This document shows positions 9,187 to 18,261 of a stretch of 64,000 nt of DNA, piece by piece (positions within the stretch are counted from its first letter, which is position 1; each line of letters opens with the position of its first letter). A program made the translations under genes and the position numbers. Under the pieces are notes generated by a model. The model was given only the letters and a program-made list of their open reading frames with translations, was not told where the DNA came from and made no database searches. The DNA lies in the NCBI GenBank assembly GCA_903871875.1, contig CAIQIR010000106.1, forward strand, positions 1-64,000, given 5' to 3'. The stretch is from an uncultured Schlesneria sp. (lineage in GTDB: Bacteria > Planctomycetota > Planctomycetia > Planctomycetales > Planctomycetaceae).

Positions 9187-9657
9187 TCAGGCGAGCGGGA
9201 TCGGATCAAACTGAGCCACCAGTTTCTCAAGCGCGTCTTGGGGGTTCATGTTGAACAGGGCTTTGCCGCCTGTTCCCCAAGAACCGTCATGAAAGTGAAA
9301 CACCGCGACTGCGTCTCGAATGGTTCCGACCGCGGCGACGTCTTCCATATCTCCCCCTTCGATCGCTTCGAAGCGGATGTTGATCCCGACGAAGGCCGTC
9401 AACAGGCCAGAATTCTTATCGCGGGCAAACGTGACCTCGTTGAACCATTCGCAGTCCAGCCATCTCAAGCCTCGCGGTTTGCCTTGCGACTGAGCCATGT
9501 CGAAGAATTTGGCTTCGAGCATCTCGCGTCGTGTCTGGAACAATCGAATCGCGTGACGCGCATCACGGCGCTGCCACCACGCGGCAACGGGTATCGACGA
9601 CAGCGCGAGGCCCAGCAGCACGATTGCTCCGATTCCCAATCCCCAAAGCCATACCAT
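9187..9657 (-). CDS. Membrane-anchored protein of unknown function
   Basis: I do not recognise this 156-residue protein. One N-terminal membrane segment (about residues 3-28) is followed by a basic stretch, a helix with LFQTRREMLEAKFFDMA, and a soluble domain with paired beta segments (LTAFVGINIRFEAIEGG, DAVAVFHFHDGSWGTGG). The positive charges just after the membrane segment predict the bulk of the protein in the cytoplasm. It starts 13 bases after the hydrolase gene and ends 66 before asnB, so it is probably co-transcribed with the hydrolase. Confidence 0.75.
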   Translation of the reverse strand: MVWLWGLGIGAIVLLGLALSSIPVAAWWQRRDARHAIRLFQTRREMLEAKFFDMAQSQGKPRGLRWLDCEWFNEVTFARDKNSGLLTAFVGINIRFEAIEGGDMEDVAAVGTIRDAVAVFHFHDGSWGTGGKALFNMNPQDALEKLVAQFDPIPLA

Positions 9658-9670
9658 GATTTGATTCCAC

Positions 9671-12037
9671 TCAGGGATTCGGCCAATTCAGATGCCGATG
9701 TAAAAAACGAAACGTGGCTTGGCCATTAATCGTATGCGGCCCATCGAAGAATTCGATTTCGGTTTTGTCACCGAGCCCCAGTTTATCGTAGTGACGGCGA
9801 ACTTTCGCATACTCCCAGGCCACCCATTCATCGATTCCCACGCCATCATCGTGGCCACGTTCGACCATGAAGGGACGCGGCGTCATCAGCGTTGATAGTT
9901 CCGCATAGTTGGCGACGTGCCCCATGTTCCATTCGAAAATTTCGTACTCTGGCGTGAAAACGTAGGCGAATGGGACATCGACGTTGGCATTCTTTGCGAC
10001 CCATTCGTTGTAGTCGGCGGAACAGATCGACAGACAGTACCCGGGTTGCCCGTCTCGGGGCGGCAACATCGGTGGAACTCGTACTGCCGTTTTCCCGCCG
10101 TAAGAAAGTCCATAGAACCCGATTCGATTCGCATCGACATTCGGCAGCGAAGCCAGCCATTTCAACGTGACCTGATGCTGGGGAATGATATAGCTGAACA
10201 ACGAACGGCCGAGCGGGTTGGATTTCCGTTGCAGTGTGCGAAACTGATCGTGGCCGCGATAAGGGTTTTGGGGTGCGTACGTGATGAACCCGCGTTTCGC
10301 CAATTCTGCCGCAAAGCTTTTGTAATATTTGTAGCCATCTGAGGTGGGGCCGCTGATCGTGTCCATCGGAACACCTTCCAAACCATGCTGACAGACCACA
10401 ACCGGTCGCTTTTCGTCGGGCTTCATTCCAGTCGGCAGTAGCAGAATTCCGGCGGCGATCACGTCGGGATAGGTGTCCAATACGACCTCGTAGCCCGTGT
10501 ATTCCTTCTCTTCAAGAACCTTTCGGCTGCGAGGATTCGGTGGCATGGTCGGTTCGGCCAGCTTGCCGATCAGTTCTTGATAGACGAACTCGCGAAGTTT
10601 CTCGGCCGAGGCGATCCATTTTTCGACGGACGACCGATCGGCCTGGGCAAACAGCTTGTCGCGAGTCTTATAGGAATGACGCAGCAACTTCTGCGTGAAC
10701 TCGACTGCCTCATTCACCTGACGCTGCTGGATGGCGAGTTGATCGACGGGTTCTTTGAGACGAGCTGTGGGCTTTTCCCGCGGTGTATTGATGTTTTTCC
10801 AACCCAGGTCGACGAACGCTCGGACGGCGGCTTCCGATCCGCTGGGCCCGCGTCCGTCGGGACCACTAGTGACCAGCTTGATCCGCTCGCCCAGTTTGAG
10901 TTTTTCGTAGATCGTTTTGGCTTTTTGAAATTCTGATTTCACTGCGGCCAAATCGGCGGTCTTGATTTGACCGGGGGCCGCACTTCCCCGTCGTCCCGGT
11001 TTGACGGGCAGCGGTCCGGCAGTCTCTGGAGCGATACAGGCTTCGATGACCAGTGGACGTGGGGCAATCATCCCGGCCAGTTCGGCATCACCAAATTCGG
11101 TCAGTTGCCGCCAGATGTTCCGATCGATCGGTTCTTGCCAGACGGCCTCGCGAGGTTGGAAATAGCCGCTGACCAGGGCGGATTGGATGCGATTGTCGAG
11201 CGCCGCGCTATACAGGGCGATCTGACCGCCATCACCCACCCCAGCCACACAAATCGGCAGGGACTTTTTCGAATCGGTATTCATCTGCGTTAACAGGTCG
11301 ACCGCCGCGAGCACCTTTTGAACTTCATAACCAATGACATGGCGTCCCATTTCGAAGGCGGACCGGTAAACCCATTCGCGATTCGACTGATTGGTCAGCA
11401 CGACTTCCGGATTTCCCGCAAAGTCATCATCGCGACTGATGAGGGTCGGAATCAGAACGAGAAAGCCGTTTTCGGCCAATAGTTGTGGTAATCGTGATTC
11501 GGGCGGGGCTTCACCGGGTCGCGCGCCGGCGAAGTCTGCGGGCGACCAGCGAGAATCGGGAAGAGCAATGACCATCCCCTTCCAATTCGATTCGTCAGGA
11601 ATCAGGATCAAACCTTCGGCAGTGATTCCCGGCAGCGTCGGCCAGCGAGTCGTCTCGACCGAATAAGAGGGCTGTGTTTTGGACGGGGTAACGGTTCGCG
11701 GAGCCGCGCCATGCGGGGCCAAAGGCCTTTCCAGCCGAATCCGTTCCACCCGCGGATCAACGGCCCCGATGATTGTGCGAAGTTTATCCCGATACGGAAG
11801 CAGACTTTTCTCGTAGGCATCCGGGCTGCTAACGTCGCGGTTCCAGCGCGATTCCCGTTGTTCGCGAGCAGCTGAGATTTCATTCAGGCAGAAGCGATCG
11901 AGACCTTCGACCATTAAGACGTCGAGTGGCTTGTCCGCCACCAGCGGCAGCGTTCCCGGCAACGTGGGTGCCGCTTCTTGAGCGGCGATCATCAGCGGAC
12001 AAAGGCTGAGGGTCAAAGCCATCGCGAACGAACGCAT
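9671..12037 (-). CDS. Exported protein with two alpha/beta-hydrolase domains
   Basis: The 788-residue product has an N-terminal signal peptide (about 1-20, ending near MIAAQEA). Two alpha/beta-hydrolase-like halves follow. The C-terminal half resembles acetyl-xylan-esterase/dienelactone hydrolases: VVVCQHGLEG oxyanion region, nucleophile elbow GLSYGG with Ser645, and a late FDGPHTI His. The N-terminal half has the same layout, but its elbow reads GVGDGG, with Asp269 in the nucleophile position, so it is probably inactive. I chose ATG 12037 over the upstream 12064 because GGGAGA lies 6-7 bases before it and the signal peptide then starts properly. The substrate, perhaps an acylated polysaccharide, is a guess. 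Confidence 0.85.
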   Translation of the reverse strand: MRSFAMALTLSLCPLMIAAQEAAPTLPGTLPLVADKPLDVLMVEGLDRFCLNEISAAREQRESRWNRDVSSPDAYEKSLLPYRDKLRTIIGAVDPRVERIRLERPLAPHGAAPRTVTPSKTQPSYSVETTRWPTLPGITAEGLILIPDESNWKGMVIALPDSRWSPADFAGARPGEAPPESRLPQLLAENGFLVLIPTLISRDDDFAGNPEVVLTNQSNREWVYRSAFEMGRHVIGYEVQKVLAAVDLLTQMNTDSKKSLPICVAGVGDGGQIALYSAALDNRIQSALVSGYFQPREAVWQEPIDRNIWRQLTEFGDAELAGMIAPRPLVIEACIAPETAGPLPVKPGRRGSAAPGQIKTADLAAVKSEFQKAKTIYEKLKLGERIKLVTSGPDGRGPSGSEAAVRAFVDLGWKNINTPREKPTARLKEPVDQLAIQQRQVNEAVEFTQKLLRHSYKTRDKLFAQADRSSVEKWIASAEKLREFVYQELIGKLAEPTMPPNPRSRKVLEEKEYTGYEVVLDTYPDVIAAGILLLPTGMKPDEKRPVVVCQHGLEGVPMDTISGPTSDGYKYYKSFAAELAKRGFITYAPQNPYRGHDQFRTLQRKSNPLGRSLFSYIIPQHQVTLKWLASLPNVDANRIGFYGLSYGGKTAVRVPPMLPPRDGQPGYCLSICSADYNEWVAKNANVDVPFAYVFTPEYEIFEWNMGHVANYAELSTLMTPRPFMVERGHDDGVGIDEWVAWEYAKVRRHYDKLGLGDKTEIEFFDGPHTINGQATFRFLHRHLNWPNP

Positions 12038-12206
12038 CTCGGTCTCCCAGGAATCGGATGACAACGCGTCGAAAACAGGGACGACGTCGACGGATCGGTG
12101 ATCCTCCTCGCATCGACCAACTATGATGTTTTACTGCGCAATTTGACAAGGCTGGGCAAGTGAATTGCTCTCTTAGAACGCTGCCTCAGCAGGCGACCGT
12201 CCAGAT

Positions 12207-12539
12207 TCATTGCTGAATCAGCGACAGATTTCGAAGTTGCTGCTGGCAACCGGGCGGAAACCCCGACGAGAACGAGAGCTTGATTCGCATCTTTTGTTTC
12301 ACTCGATCGCCCCGAGTACTCGAAAACGTGACAAACGTCCCATAAATCGAGCCCTCGGTCACGCCCGAACTTCGGCAGACGTCTTCGACGTCGCGCAGGA
12401 AGGCCTCGGTGACTTTACCGCGACGACAATGCGGTTTTCCGGCATTGATGTGCACGATAAACACATAGCGAGGACGCAGCCACCACCAGCCCGCCAGAGC
12501 CACAGCCAGCAGCAGGATCAGATTCGACAGCGAACTCAT
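12207..12539 (-). CDS. DUF3634 family membrane-anchored protein
   Basis: The small product (110 residues) has one N-terminal membrane segment (about 4-22), then the DUF3634 pattern: a FIVHINAGKPHCRRGKV strand pair, an AFLRDVEDVCRSSGV helix, a glycine turn in EGSIYGT, and the family's C-terminal strand and helix ending SGFPPGCQQQLRNL. The function of the family is not known to me. It lies 169 bases upstream of the hydrolase and 144 downstream of trpC on the same strand, so it may or may not share their transcript. Confidence 0.8.
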   Translation of the reverse strand: MSSLSNLILLLAVALAGWWWLRPRYVFIVHINAGKPHCRRGKVTEAFLRDVEDVCRSSGVTEGSIYGTFVTFSSTRGDRVKQKMRIKLSFSSGFPPGCQQQLRNLSLIQQ

Positions 12540-12683
12540 GGGGACTGCCTCCTCATGGATGAGGCGTTTTACTTCGATCGCGTCCAGATTTCCGGCGCTG
12601 AATTTATACGCCGTAGGTAATTCTCCGCCAAACGACCATGCCGTGCGGATCTGGTCGAAAGGGGCTTTGTCACGACCCTATAA

Positions 12684-13493
12684 TTAGGAGGCAGACTTGC
12701 GTCCCATCAAGGTATCGACGGCGGGGCCAATTTCGGGTGATCGCATCAGCGTTTCTCCGACGAGGATCGCGCGAGCGCCGCCGGATTTGACGCGATCAAT
12801 ATCCGCACGCGTCTTGATGCCGCTTTCGCTGACCAGCAATGTGGTTGGAGGAATCTCTTTGGCCAGGCGAGACGTGCGTTCGAGATCGGTGACGAACGTT
12901 CGCAAATCCCGGTTGTTGATTCCCATGAGCGCGGGTTCCAACTTCAGCACGCGGTCGAGGTTTTCCGCATCATAGATTTCGATTAGCGATTCCATCCCCA
13001 ATTCGGAGGCATAGAAATAGAGATCGCGCAGTTGGCAGTCGTTCAGACATTCGGCGATCAAGAGGATGCAGTCGGCGCCGGCCGCCCGCGCTTCGACCAC
13101 CTGGTAACGGTCGATCATGAAGTCTTTTCGCAGGACCGGAATTTCGACGGCCTCGCGAACCGCGCGTAAATAGTCGAGATGTCCGAGGAAGAATTGCTCG
13201 TCGGTCAGGACGCTGAGGCAAGATGCGCCGTGTCGTTCATAGGTCAACGCGATCTGAACCGGATCAAAGTCCTGACGAATGATGCCCGCCGACGGAGACC
13301 CCTTTTTCACCTCGGCGATCAATCCAATATCTTGATTTGATCGCAACGCTCCGACGAAGTCTCGCACGGCAGGAGCGTTGGTGACTTGTTCCAGCAGCAT
13401 TTCGATCGGTCGACGTTGTTTCGCCTCGGCGACTTCGGCCCGCTTATGGTCGATGATTTTCGTGAGTACGTTTTGGTCGGATGTGTTTGTCAT
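12684..13493 (-). CDS. trpC: Indole-3-glycerol-phosphate synthase
   Basis: TrpC closes the indole ring in tryptophan synthesis: carboxyphenylamino-deoxyribulose phosphate becomes indole-3-glycerol phosphate with loss of CO2 and water. The 269-residue product is a single TIM barrel of normal length. Visible family motifs are LIAEVKKGSPSAGII with the catalytic Lys, VLRKDFMIDRYQV, DCILLIAECL, LMGINNRDLRTF and LVSESGIKT. It is not fused to TrpF. No other trp gene is adjacent, so it stands outside an operon, as is common in planctomycetes. Confidence 0.97.
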   Translation of the reverse strand: MTNTSDQNVLTKIIDHKRAEVAEAKQRRPIEMLLEQVTNAPAVRDFVGALRSNQDIGLIAEVKKGSPSAGIIRQDFDPVQIALTYERHGASCLSVLTDEQFFLGHLDYLRAVREAVEIPVLRKDFMIDRYQVVEARAAGADCILLIAECLNDCQLRDLYFYASELGMESLIEIYDAENLDRVLKLEPALMGINNRDLRTFVTDLERTSRLAKEIPPTTLLVSESGIKTRADIDRVKSGGARAILVGETLMRSPEIGPAVDTLMGRKSAS

Positions 13494-14148
13494 AGCAGGC
13501 AGAGCTTGTGTTCCTGGTGAGAGATGCCACCGATCTTATCGCTGATGTCGGGGCGAAGAAACCCGCAGATCACGGTTTGGGGCAGTTTGATTGTTGCGGA
13601 AAGGCTCGTGATGCTGATGAGGGAAGAATTGGTGATGAAATCCGAACGAGACGAAAATCACGTAAAAGCTCTTGATTCGATTCAATCGAAATTCGCCAAA
13701 CTCGGTTATCCGAAAGCCCGAGCAGCAAATCATCCAAGAGAACCGACGAATCTGGCGGCCGGAGATTCTTTGGGGATCGGTCCCCATTTCGAGGATTGAA
13801 CCCGTGAATTCAGCCAATTGCGGCATTAAAACGGTCGGACTGCTTGGTCGATCTTTTAGGGGCGATTTCGAATCGTCAGCAGTCGGGGCTGTTTCGGATT
13901 ACCCAACAGCGGTTTTCCGCTCTGATACGCCTGAATTCCAACTTCCTGACGAGTCCGCTAATCTTATTCCCTGCGCGTGTCGATTTCGGTTCCTCAAGCC
14001 GCATTTTTGCGGGCGTTTCGCCGGTTGCTTAAGAGCGGCTCGTCTCGTCAAAAACGCAGAACGTGTAGGGGGTTAGATCGTCGGCTCGCTGAGTGTGGGT
14101 CAAAGTCATCGTCGGCAAGTGGGTTTTCTAAGAGGCAGCGAAATTCAA
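13494..14148. other. Intergenic region between trpC and the phosphofructokinase gene
   Basis: This 655-base divergent spacer must hold the promoters of both flanking genes. It has a short hairpin at 13771-13786 (TGGGGA and TCCCCA around TCGG). Open frames on both strands (for example 13524-13799 plus) have no recognisable product. I see no known RNA or repeat. Confidence 0.5.
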
Positions 14149-15360
14149 ATGGCGCAGGGTAACGTGCTGGTTGGTCAATCAGGAGGACCGACTTCGGTCA
14201 TCAACTCGTCATTGGCGGGTGTGGTCGATGCATCGATCAAGTCCAAGGGTATTGGTCGCGTGTTTGGAATGAGATTTGGGATCGAAGGGGTTCTGAATGA
14301 CTTTCTGATCGATCTGGGCAGCGAGTCGACGGACGTGTTAAAGGGATTGCGATCCACGCCAGGAAGTGCGCTGGGGTCAAGCCGACTGAAGCTGAAAGAC
14401 GAACACTTTCCGGCAGTCCTGAAACAATTAAAGAAATACAACATCCGCTACTATTTCATGATTGGCGGCAATGACACGATGGATACGATTCATCGTGTGA
14501 CGAAATATGCCAACGAAAACGGCCACGAAATGCTCGGGGTCGGCGTGCCGAAGACGGTCGACAACGATCTGCACGGAACGGACCACACGCCAGGCTATCC
14601 CAGTGCGGCTCGTTATGTGGCACTGAGCGTTTTGCAGGCGGGAGTTCTGGCTCGTGACATGCAAAAAGTCGATCAGTTCGTGATCTTTCAATCGATCGGT
14701 CGTAGCGCGGGTTGGCTCCCCGCCGCCGCGGCGTATGGTCGTCAGGCGAGTGATTCGGCGCCGCATCTATTGCTCTTACCCGAACGGTCGTTTGATCGAG
14801 ACGCGTTCCTGACGGCGGTTGCCAAAGCCCATAAAAACCATGGGTTCGTGAGCATCGTGTGTGGTGAAGGAATTACGAACGCGGATGGGACGCCGGTCAG
14901 TGTGTCAGAGACCCGAGACAAGTTCGGCAATATCGAGTTCGGGGCGATGGGCGGGACCAGTGCGGCGATGATGCTGCATCGTCTGATCTCGGACGAATTC
15001 GGTTGGCGCGGCGAATTCCAGGTCACGGAATCGTTGCCGATGTGTGCGGCCGATCGTGGAGTGAAGCTGGACTTCGACGAAGCATTTGCCTGCGGTCAAC
15101 AAGCCGTCAAGCTGGCCACCAAGGGGCATGGCGGCGTGATGGTTACCATGAATCGATTGAACAAGCCGGGCGAAAAATATCAGATGGCTTTCGGTACGAT
15201 CTCACTGAGTGAAGTCGCAAATCACGAGCGACCGATGCCGAATCATTTTATCAGCAAGGATGGATTTGGAGTGACCAAGGCATTTCTCGACTATCTTCAG
15301 CCGTTGGTCGGTCCTTTGCCGACCTACGCGAGATTGGCCGCCAAGCGGGCGAAGGCCTAA
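14149..15360 (+). CDS. 6-phosphofructokinase, PPi-dependent type
   Basis: This enzyme phosphorylates fructose-6-phosphate in glycolysis, and the PPi type works reversibly. The 403-residue product has the usual Rossmann start (NVLVGQSGGPTSVINSS). Two specificity positions point to pyrophosphate as the phosphoryl donor: the loop reads GGNDT, with Asp109 where ATP enzymes have Gly, and PKTVDND has Lys135 where ATP enzymes have Gly. The catalytic TVDND Asp is present. I use ATG 14149, preceded by AGAGGCAG, not the upstream 14095. The SIS-domain gene follows after 65 bases, so the two are probably one operon for sugar-phosphate metabolism. The donor is inferred from these residues only. Confidence 0.9.
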   Translation: MAQGNVLVGQSGGPTSVINSSLAGVVDASIKSKGIGRVFGMRFGIEGVLNDFLIDLGSESTDVLKGLRSTPGSALGSSRLKLKDEHFPAVLKQLKKYNIRYYFMIGGNDTMDTIHRVTKYANENGHEMLGVGVPKTVDNDLHGTDHTPGYPSAARYVALSVLQAGVLARDMQKVDQFVIFQSIGRSAGWLPAAAAYGRQASDSAPHLLLLPERSFDRDAFLTAVAKAHKNHGFVSIVCGEGITNADGTPVSVSETRDKFGNIEFGAMGGTSAAMMLHRLISDEFGWRGEFQVTESLPMCAADRGVKLDFDEAFACGQQAVKLATKGHGGVMVTMNRLNKPGEKYQMAFGTISLSEVANHERPMPNHFISKDGFGVTKAFLDYLQPLVGPLPTYARLAAKRAKA

Positions 15361-15425
15361 GTCGACGAGACACTTTGACAAGTTTTAACAAACATCCCCT
15401 TTGACGATCATTAAGGAATGCCGAC

Positions 15426-16445
15426 GTGATTGCAGACCGTACTCCGTATTCGAAATACAACCTGATCGGTGACATGGTCACCGCTGCGAATGTCATTCGC
15501 ACATTTGATCCGTCGGTGGTGAACGGCGCCGCTGCCGAGATTGCGAGCGTCGGCAAACTGTTGCTGACGGGCGAAGGTTCCAGTCGCATGTTTCCCGCGA
15601 AGAGCGTGATCGCCCATTCGCGACGACAAGGCTGGCCTTGCACCATCGCCACGGAAGCAGGTCGACAATCCCAGGAGTACGCTCTGAAGGATTGGGCCGT
15701 GCTGGGGATGTCGAATTCCGGCCGTACCGCCGAAGTAATCCGACTGTTCCACGATCTGAAATCCGCTGGCACGAATCATCGATACAGTGTCACTGCGATG
15801 CCAAACTCGACACTGGAATCGCTGGCGACGAGCGGACATGTCTTGAAGTGCGGCAAAGAAGGAGCCGTTGCCGCCACGAAAAGCGTCGTGGAACAGGCCC
15901 TGTACTGCCGGGCTCTCGTGGAAGGTATTGCCGGGAAACCGACGCTGGCGGGGCAACTGTCATCGTTGGCCGACAAGTTTCTGGCGGCACTTGCCTTGCC
16001 GATCGATGCGGAAATCTCCCAGAAGTTGTCGCGTGCCAGTTCGATTTACTTCGCCGGACGCAACGATGGAGTCGCCGAAGAATTGACACTGAAAACCAAT
16101 GAGATCACTCGCAAACGAGGCGATTTCCTGGAAGGAACTTATGCCGTTCACGGAATCGAAGAATCGATGCAGGCGGACGACGTCGTCGTCTGGATTGATC
16201 CTTTTCAAGAATCCGAGCAGAAGTTTTACGATGTGCTTGTGAAGGGGGTTGGAATGACGGTGATCGCGGTCTCATCGCGGCCAACCTTGTTCCCCACGAT
16301 CCAAATCCCCGATGCAGGGGATTTGTCTTGCTTCGTGCAGCTCGCCGCTGGCTGGAATTTGCTGGTCGAAGCCGGCTTGCAACTCGACATTAATATCGAC
16401 AAACCGGAACGAGCTCGAAAGGTGGGGAACGAATTCGTCGGGTAA
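15426..16445 (+). CDS. SIS-domain sugar-phosphate isomerase (GlmS-like isomerase half)
   Basis: The 339-residue product has two SIS (sugar isomerase) domains like the C-terminal isomerase part of glucosamine-6-phosphate synthase, but lacks the glutaminase domain. The first domain has LLTGEGSSRMFPAKS, with the Ser-rich phosphate loop, then VLGMSNSGRTAEVIRL. The second has IYFAGRNDG followed by the ELTLKTNEITRKRGDFLEGTYAVHG segment, which aligns with the ELKEI/HGP region of GlmS and AgaS types. It starts with GTG at 15426. It follows the phosphofructokinase gene by 65 bases. Deaminase/isomerase activity on an amino-sugar phosphate is the likely role; the exact substrate is unknown. Confidence 0.82.
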   Translation: MIADRTPYSKYNLIGDMVTAANVIRTFDPSVVNGAAAEIASVGKLLLTGEGSSRMFPAKSVIAHSRRQGWPCTIATEAGRQSQEYALKDWAVLGMSNSGRTAEVIRLFHDLKSAGTNHRYSVTAMPNSTLESLATSGHVLKCGKEGAVAATKSVVEQALYCRALVEGIAGKPTLAGQLSSLADKFLAALALPIDAEISQKLSRASSIYFAGRNDGVAEELTLKTNEITRKRGDFLEGTYAVHGIEESMQADDVVVWIDPFQESEQKFYDVLVKGVGMTVIAVSSRPTLFPTIQIPDAGDLSCFVQLAAGWNLLVEAGLQLDINIDKPERARKVGNEFVG

Positions 16446-16498
16446 GCTGACAGATCGTGCCTGACTGGAAATAGAGCGGACTTCGTTTGGAGCGAGGA

Positions 16499-16966
16499 TT
16501 ATTCGCTTTTCAATTCGAAGACGGCTTCGACTTCGACAGCAATGTTGGCAGGAAGTGAACCCATGCCGACTGCGCTGCGTGCACCTTTTCCTTTAACTTC
16601 ACCCCAGATTTCCACCATCAGGTTACTGAAACCGTTGATGACTTGAGGGTGGTTCCCAAAATCGGGGGTCGCATTCACCATGCCGAGCGTCTTCACCAGT
16701 CGTTCGATTCGATCGAGACTTCCCAATTCCCGACGCAGGGTCGACAGCATTGTCAGTCCCACTTGTCGGGCGGCTCGATAAGCGTCGGCCTCGGTCATCG
16801 TATCGCCGACCTTACCGGTGATCATCGTTCCATCCGGTCTGACAGGTCCGTGCCCCGAAACATATGCCGTATTTCCCTGAATCAGCACGGGGTGATAGAC
16901 GCCTCCGGGCTTCGGAGCCGGGGGAAGTTCCAGCAGCAATTCAGCAAGGCGGGCTTCGGCACTCAT
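16499..16966 (-). CDS. RidA family protein (YjgF/YER057c/UK114)
   Basis: RidA-type proteins hydrolyse reactive enamine/imine intermediates released by PLP enzymes. The product is about 155 residues if started at ATG 16966 (MSAEARLAELLLELP). The longer upstream ATG adds 14 residues not expected in the family. The pattern GNTAYVSGHGPV, the TMTEADAYRAARQ helix and the ending GARSAVGMGSLPANIAVEVEAVFE follow the subfamily with GxG in the loop and the late SLPANIAVEVE strand. It is read divergently from the flotillin gene, with 182 bases between the two starts. The cytoplasmic location is inferred from the absence of a signal. Confidence 0.88.
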   Translation of the reverse strand: MSAEARLAELLLELPPAPKPGGVYHPVLIQGNTAYVSGHGPVRPDGTMITGKVGDTMTEADAYRAARQVGLTMLSTLRRELGSLDRIERLVKTLGMVNATPDFGNHPQVINGFSNLMVEIWGEVKGKGARSAVGMGSLPANIAVEVEAVFELKSE

Positions 16967-17148
16967 GAACAACCTTTCCATGAAGATCGAGGTGACGGCG
17001 ATCATCATAACTGCGACGGTTCGACCAAGAAACTGATGACGAGCCGATCGCCGGTAACAGCCGATCTTTGGTAGTCGCTCGACCGCGGGCGCAAGGCTTC
17101 ATAGAATGATTGGGTCACTTCCAGACACAACTCCGGGGAATTGCTTCG

Positions 17149-18111
17149 ATGCCCAAAGATGATATATGGAAAGTTTTTGTGATTGTCGGGGTCGGAATTC
17201 TGGTCCTGCTGATCGTTGTGGTGCTCGCGGTGTGCGCTGCCTATTTCAAGCTGTGGTTGCGAGCCTTCGTGACCCGCGCACGCATCGGTCCGTTTTCACT
17301 ATTCTTTATGTCGCTGCGCAAGGTTAATCCGACCGCCATCGTCGATTCCAAAATCATGGCGGTGCAGGCTGGACTGCGTGATATTACCACTGAACGACTC
17401 GAGGCCCATTATCTGGCGGGTGGCAACATCAAAACGGTCGTGCGTGCGCTGATTGTTGCGCATCGTGCGAATATCGAACTGGACTGGAACACCGCGTCAG
17501 CCATTGATCTGGCCGGGCGTAACGTTTTGGAAGCCGTGCAGACCAGTGTGGATCCCAAGGTAATTGACTGCCCCGATCCGAAATCGTTCGGTCGCACAAC
17601 ACTCGACGGCGTGGCAAAAAATGGGATTCAATTGAAAGCTCGCGCCCGTGTGACCGTGAGGACCAATCTGGCCCAGTTGGTGGGTGGAGCGACCGAGGAC
17701 ACCATTGTGGCTCGTGTCGGCGAAGGGATCGTGTCGGCCATCGGTTCTTGTAATACTCACAACGAAGTGCTGGCGAATCCGATGCTGATCGCCAAGACGG
17801 TGCTGGCCAAGGGGCTCGATTCTCAGACGGCTTATGCCATCGTTTCGATCGATATTGCCGACATCGACGTCGGTGACAATATTGGCGCACGGCTGCAGGC
17901 CGATCAGGCCGAAGCCGACATGCGTATCGCTCGTGCGAAAGCCGAAGAACGCCGAGCACGCGCTGTGGCGGCCGAACAGGAAATGAAGGCTCTGACGGTC
18001 GAGAATCAAGCGAAGGTCGTGTTGGCCGAAGCCGAGATTCCGTTGGCGATGGCCGATGCTTACCGAGCAGGTTGTCTGCGGGCTGCTGACCGACGTAACG
18101 GCTCTGTTTGA
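17149..18111 (+). CDS. floA: Flotillin-like protein FloA (UPF0365)
   Basis: FloA organises membrane microdomains. This 320-residue product has one N-terminal hairpin or membrane segment (about 8-30), a conserved [21 protein letters not shown] stretch, the prohibitin-like domain with [14 protein letters not shown] and [22 protein letters not shown], and an Ala/Glu-rich coiled region (about 245-305) with [28 protein letters not shown] 17149 was chosen because GGGGAA stands 9-10 bases before it. The C-terminus is odd: after AMADAYRAG it reads [12 protein letters not shown] and stops, about 15-20 residues short of the usual ending. I found no frame downstream that restores the normal end. Confidence 0.9.
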   Translation: MPKDDIWKVFVIVGVGILVLLIVVVLAVCAAYFKLWLRAFVTRARIGPFSLFFMSLRKVNPTAIVDSKIMAVQAGLRDITTERLEAHYLAGGNIKTVVRALIVAHRANIELDWNTASAIDLAGRNVLEAVQTSVDPKVIDCPDPKSFGRTTLDGVAKNGIQLKARARVTVRTNLAQLVGGATEDTIVARVGEGIVSAIGSCNTHNEVLANPMLIAKTVLAKGLDSQTAYAIVSIDIADIDVGDNIGARLQADQAEADMRIARAKAEERRARAVAAEQEMKALTVENQAKVVLAEAEIPLAMADAYRAGCLRAADRRNGSV

Positions 18112-18261
18112 GCGACCGGCATTCGCTGCTCGTTTGCCGCCCTTGAGTCGCAGCGGATTACTTCGTAAGTTCCTTAAAACAGACACGGATTCTGTCGGTG
18201 CGGCGACCGGCGGTAGATCGTTTCCGATGCGCCGTTTTGGATCGATTCAGGGATAGAAAAC

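Noticed and set aside
13524-13799. Plus-strand 91-codon frame in the trpC-phosphofructokinase gap
   Set aside because: It overlaps an opposing open frame and neither has coding evidence.
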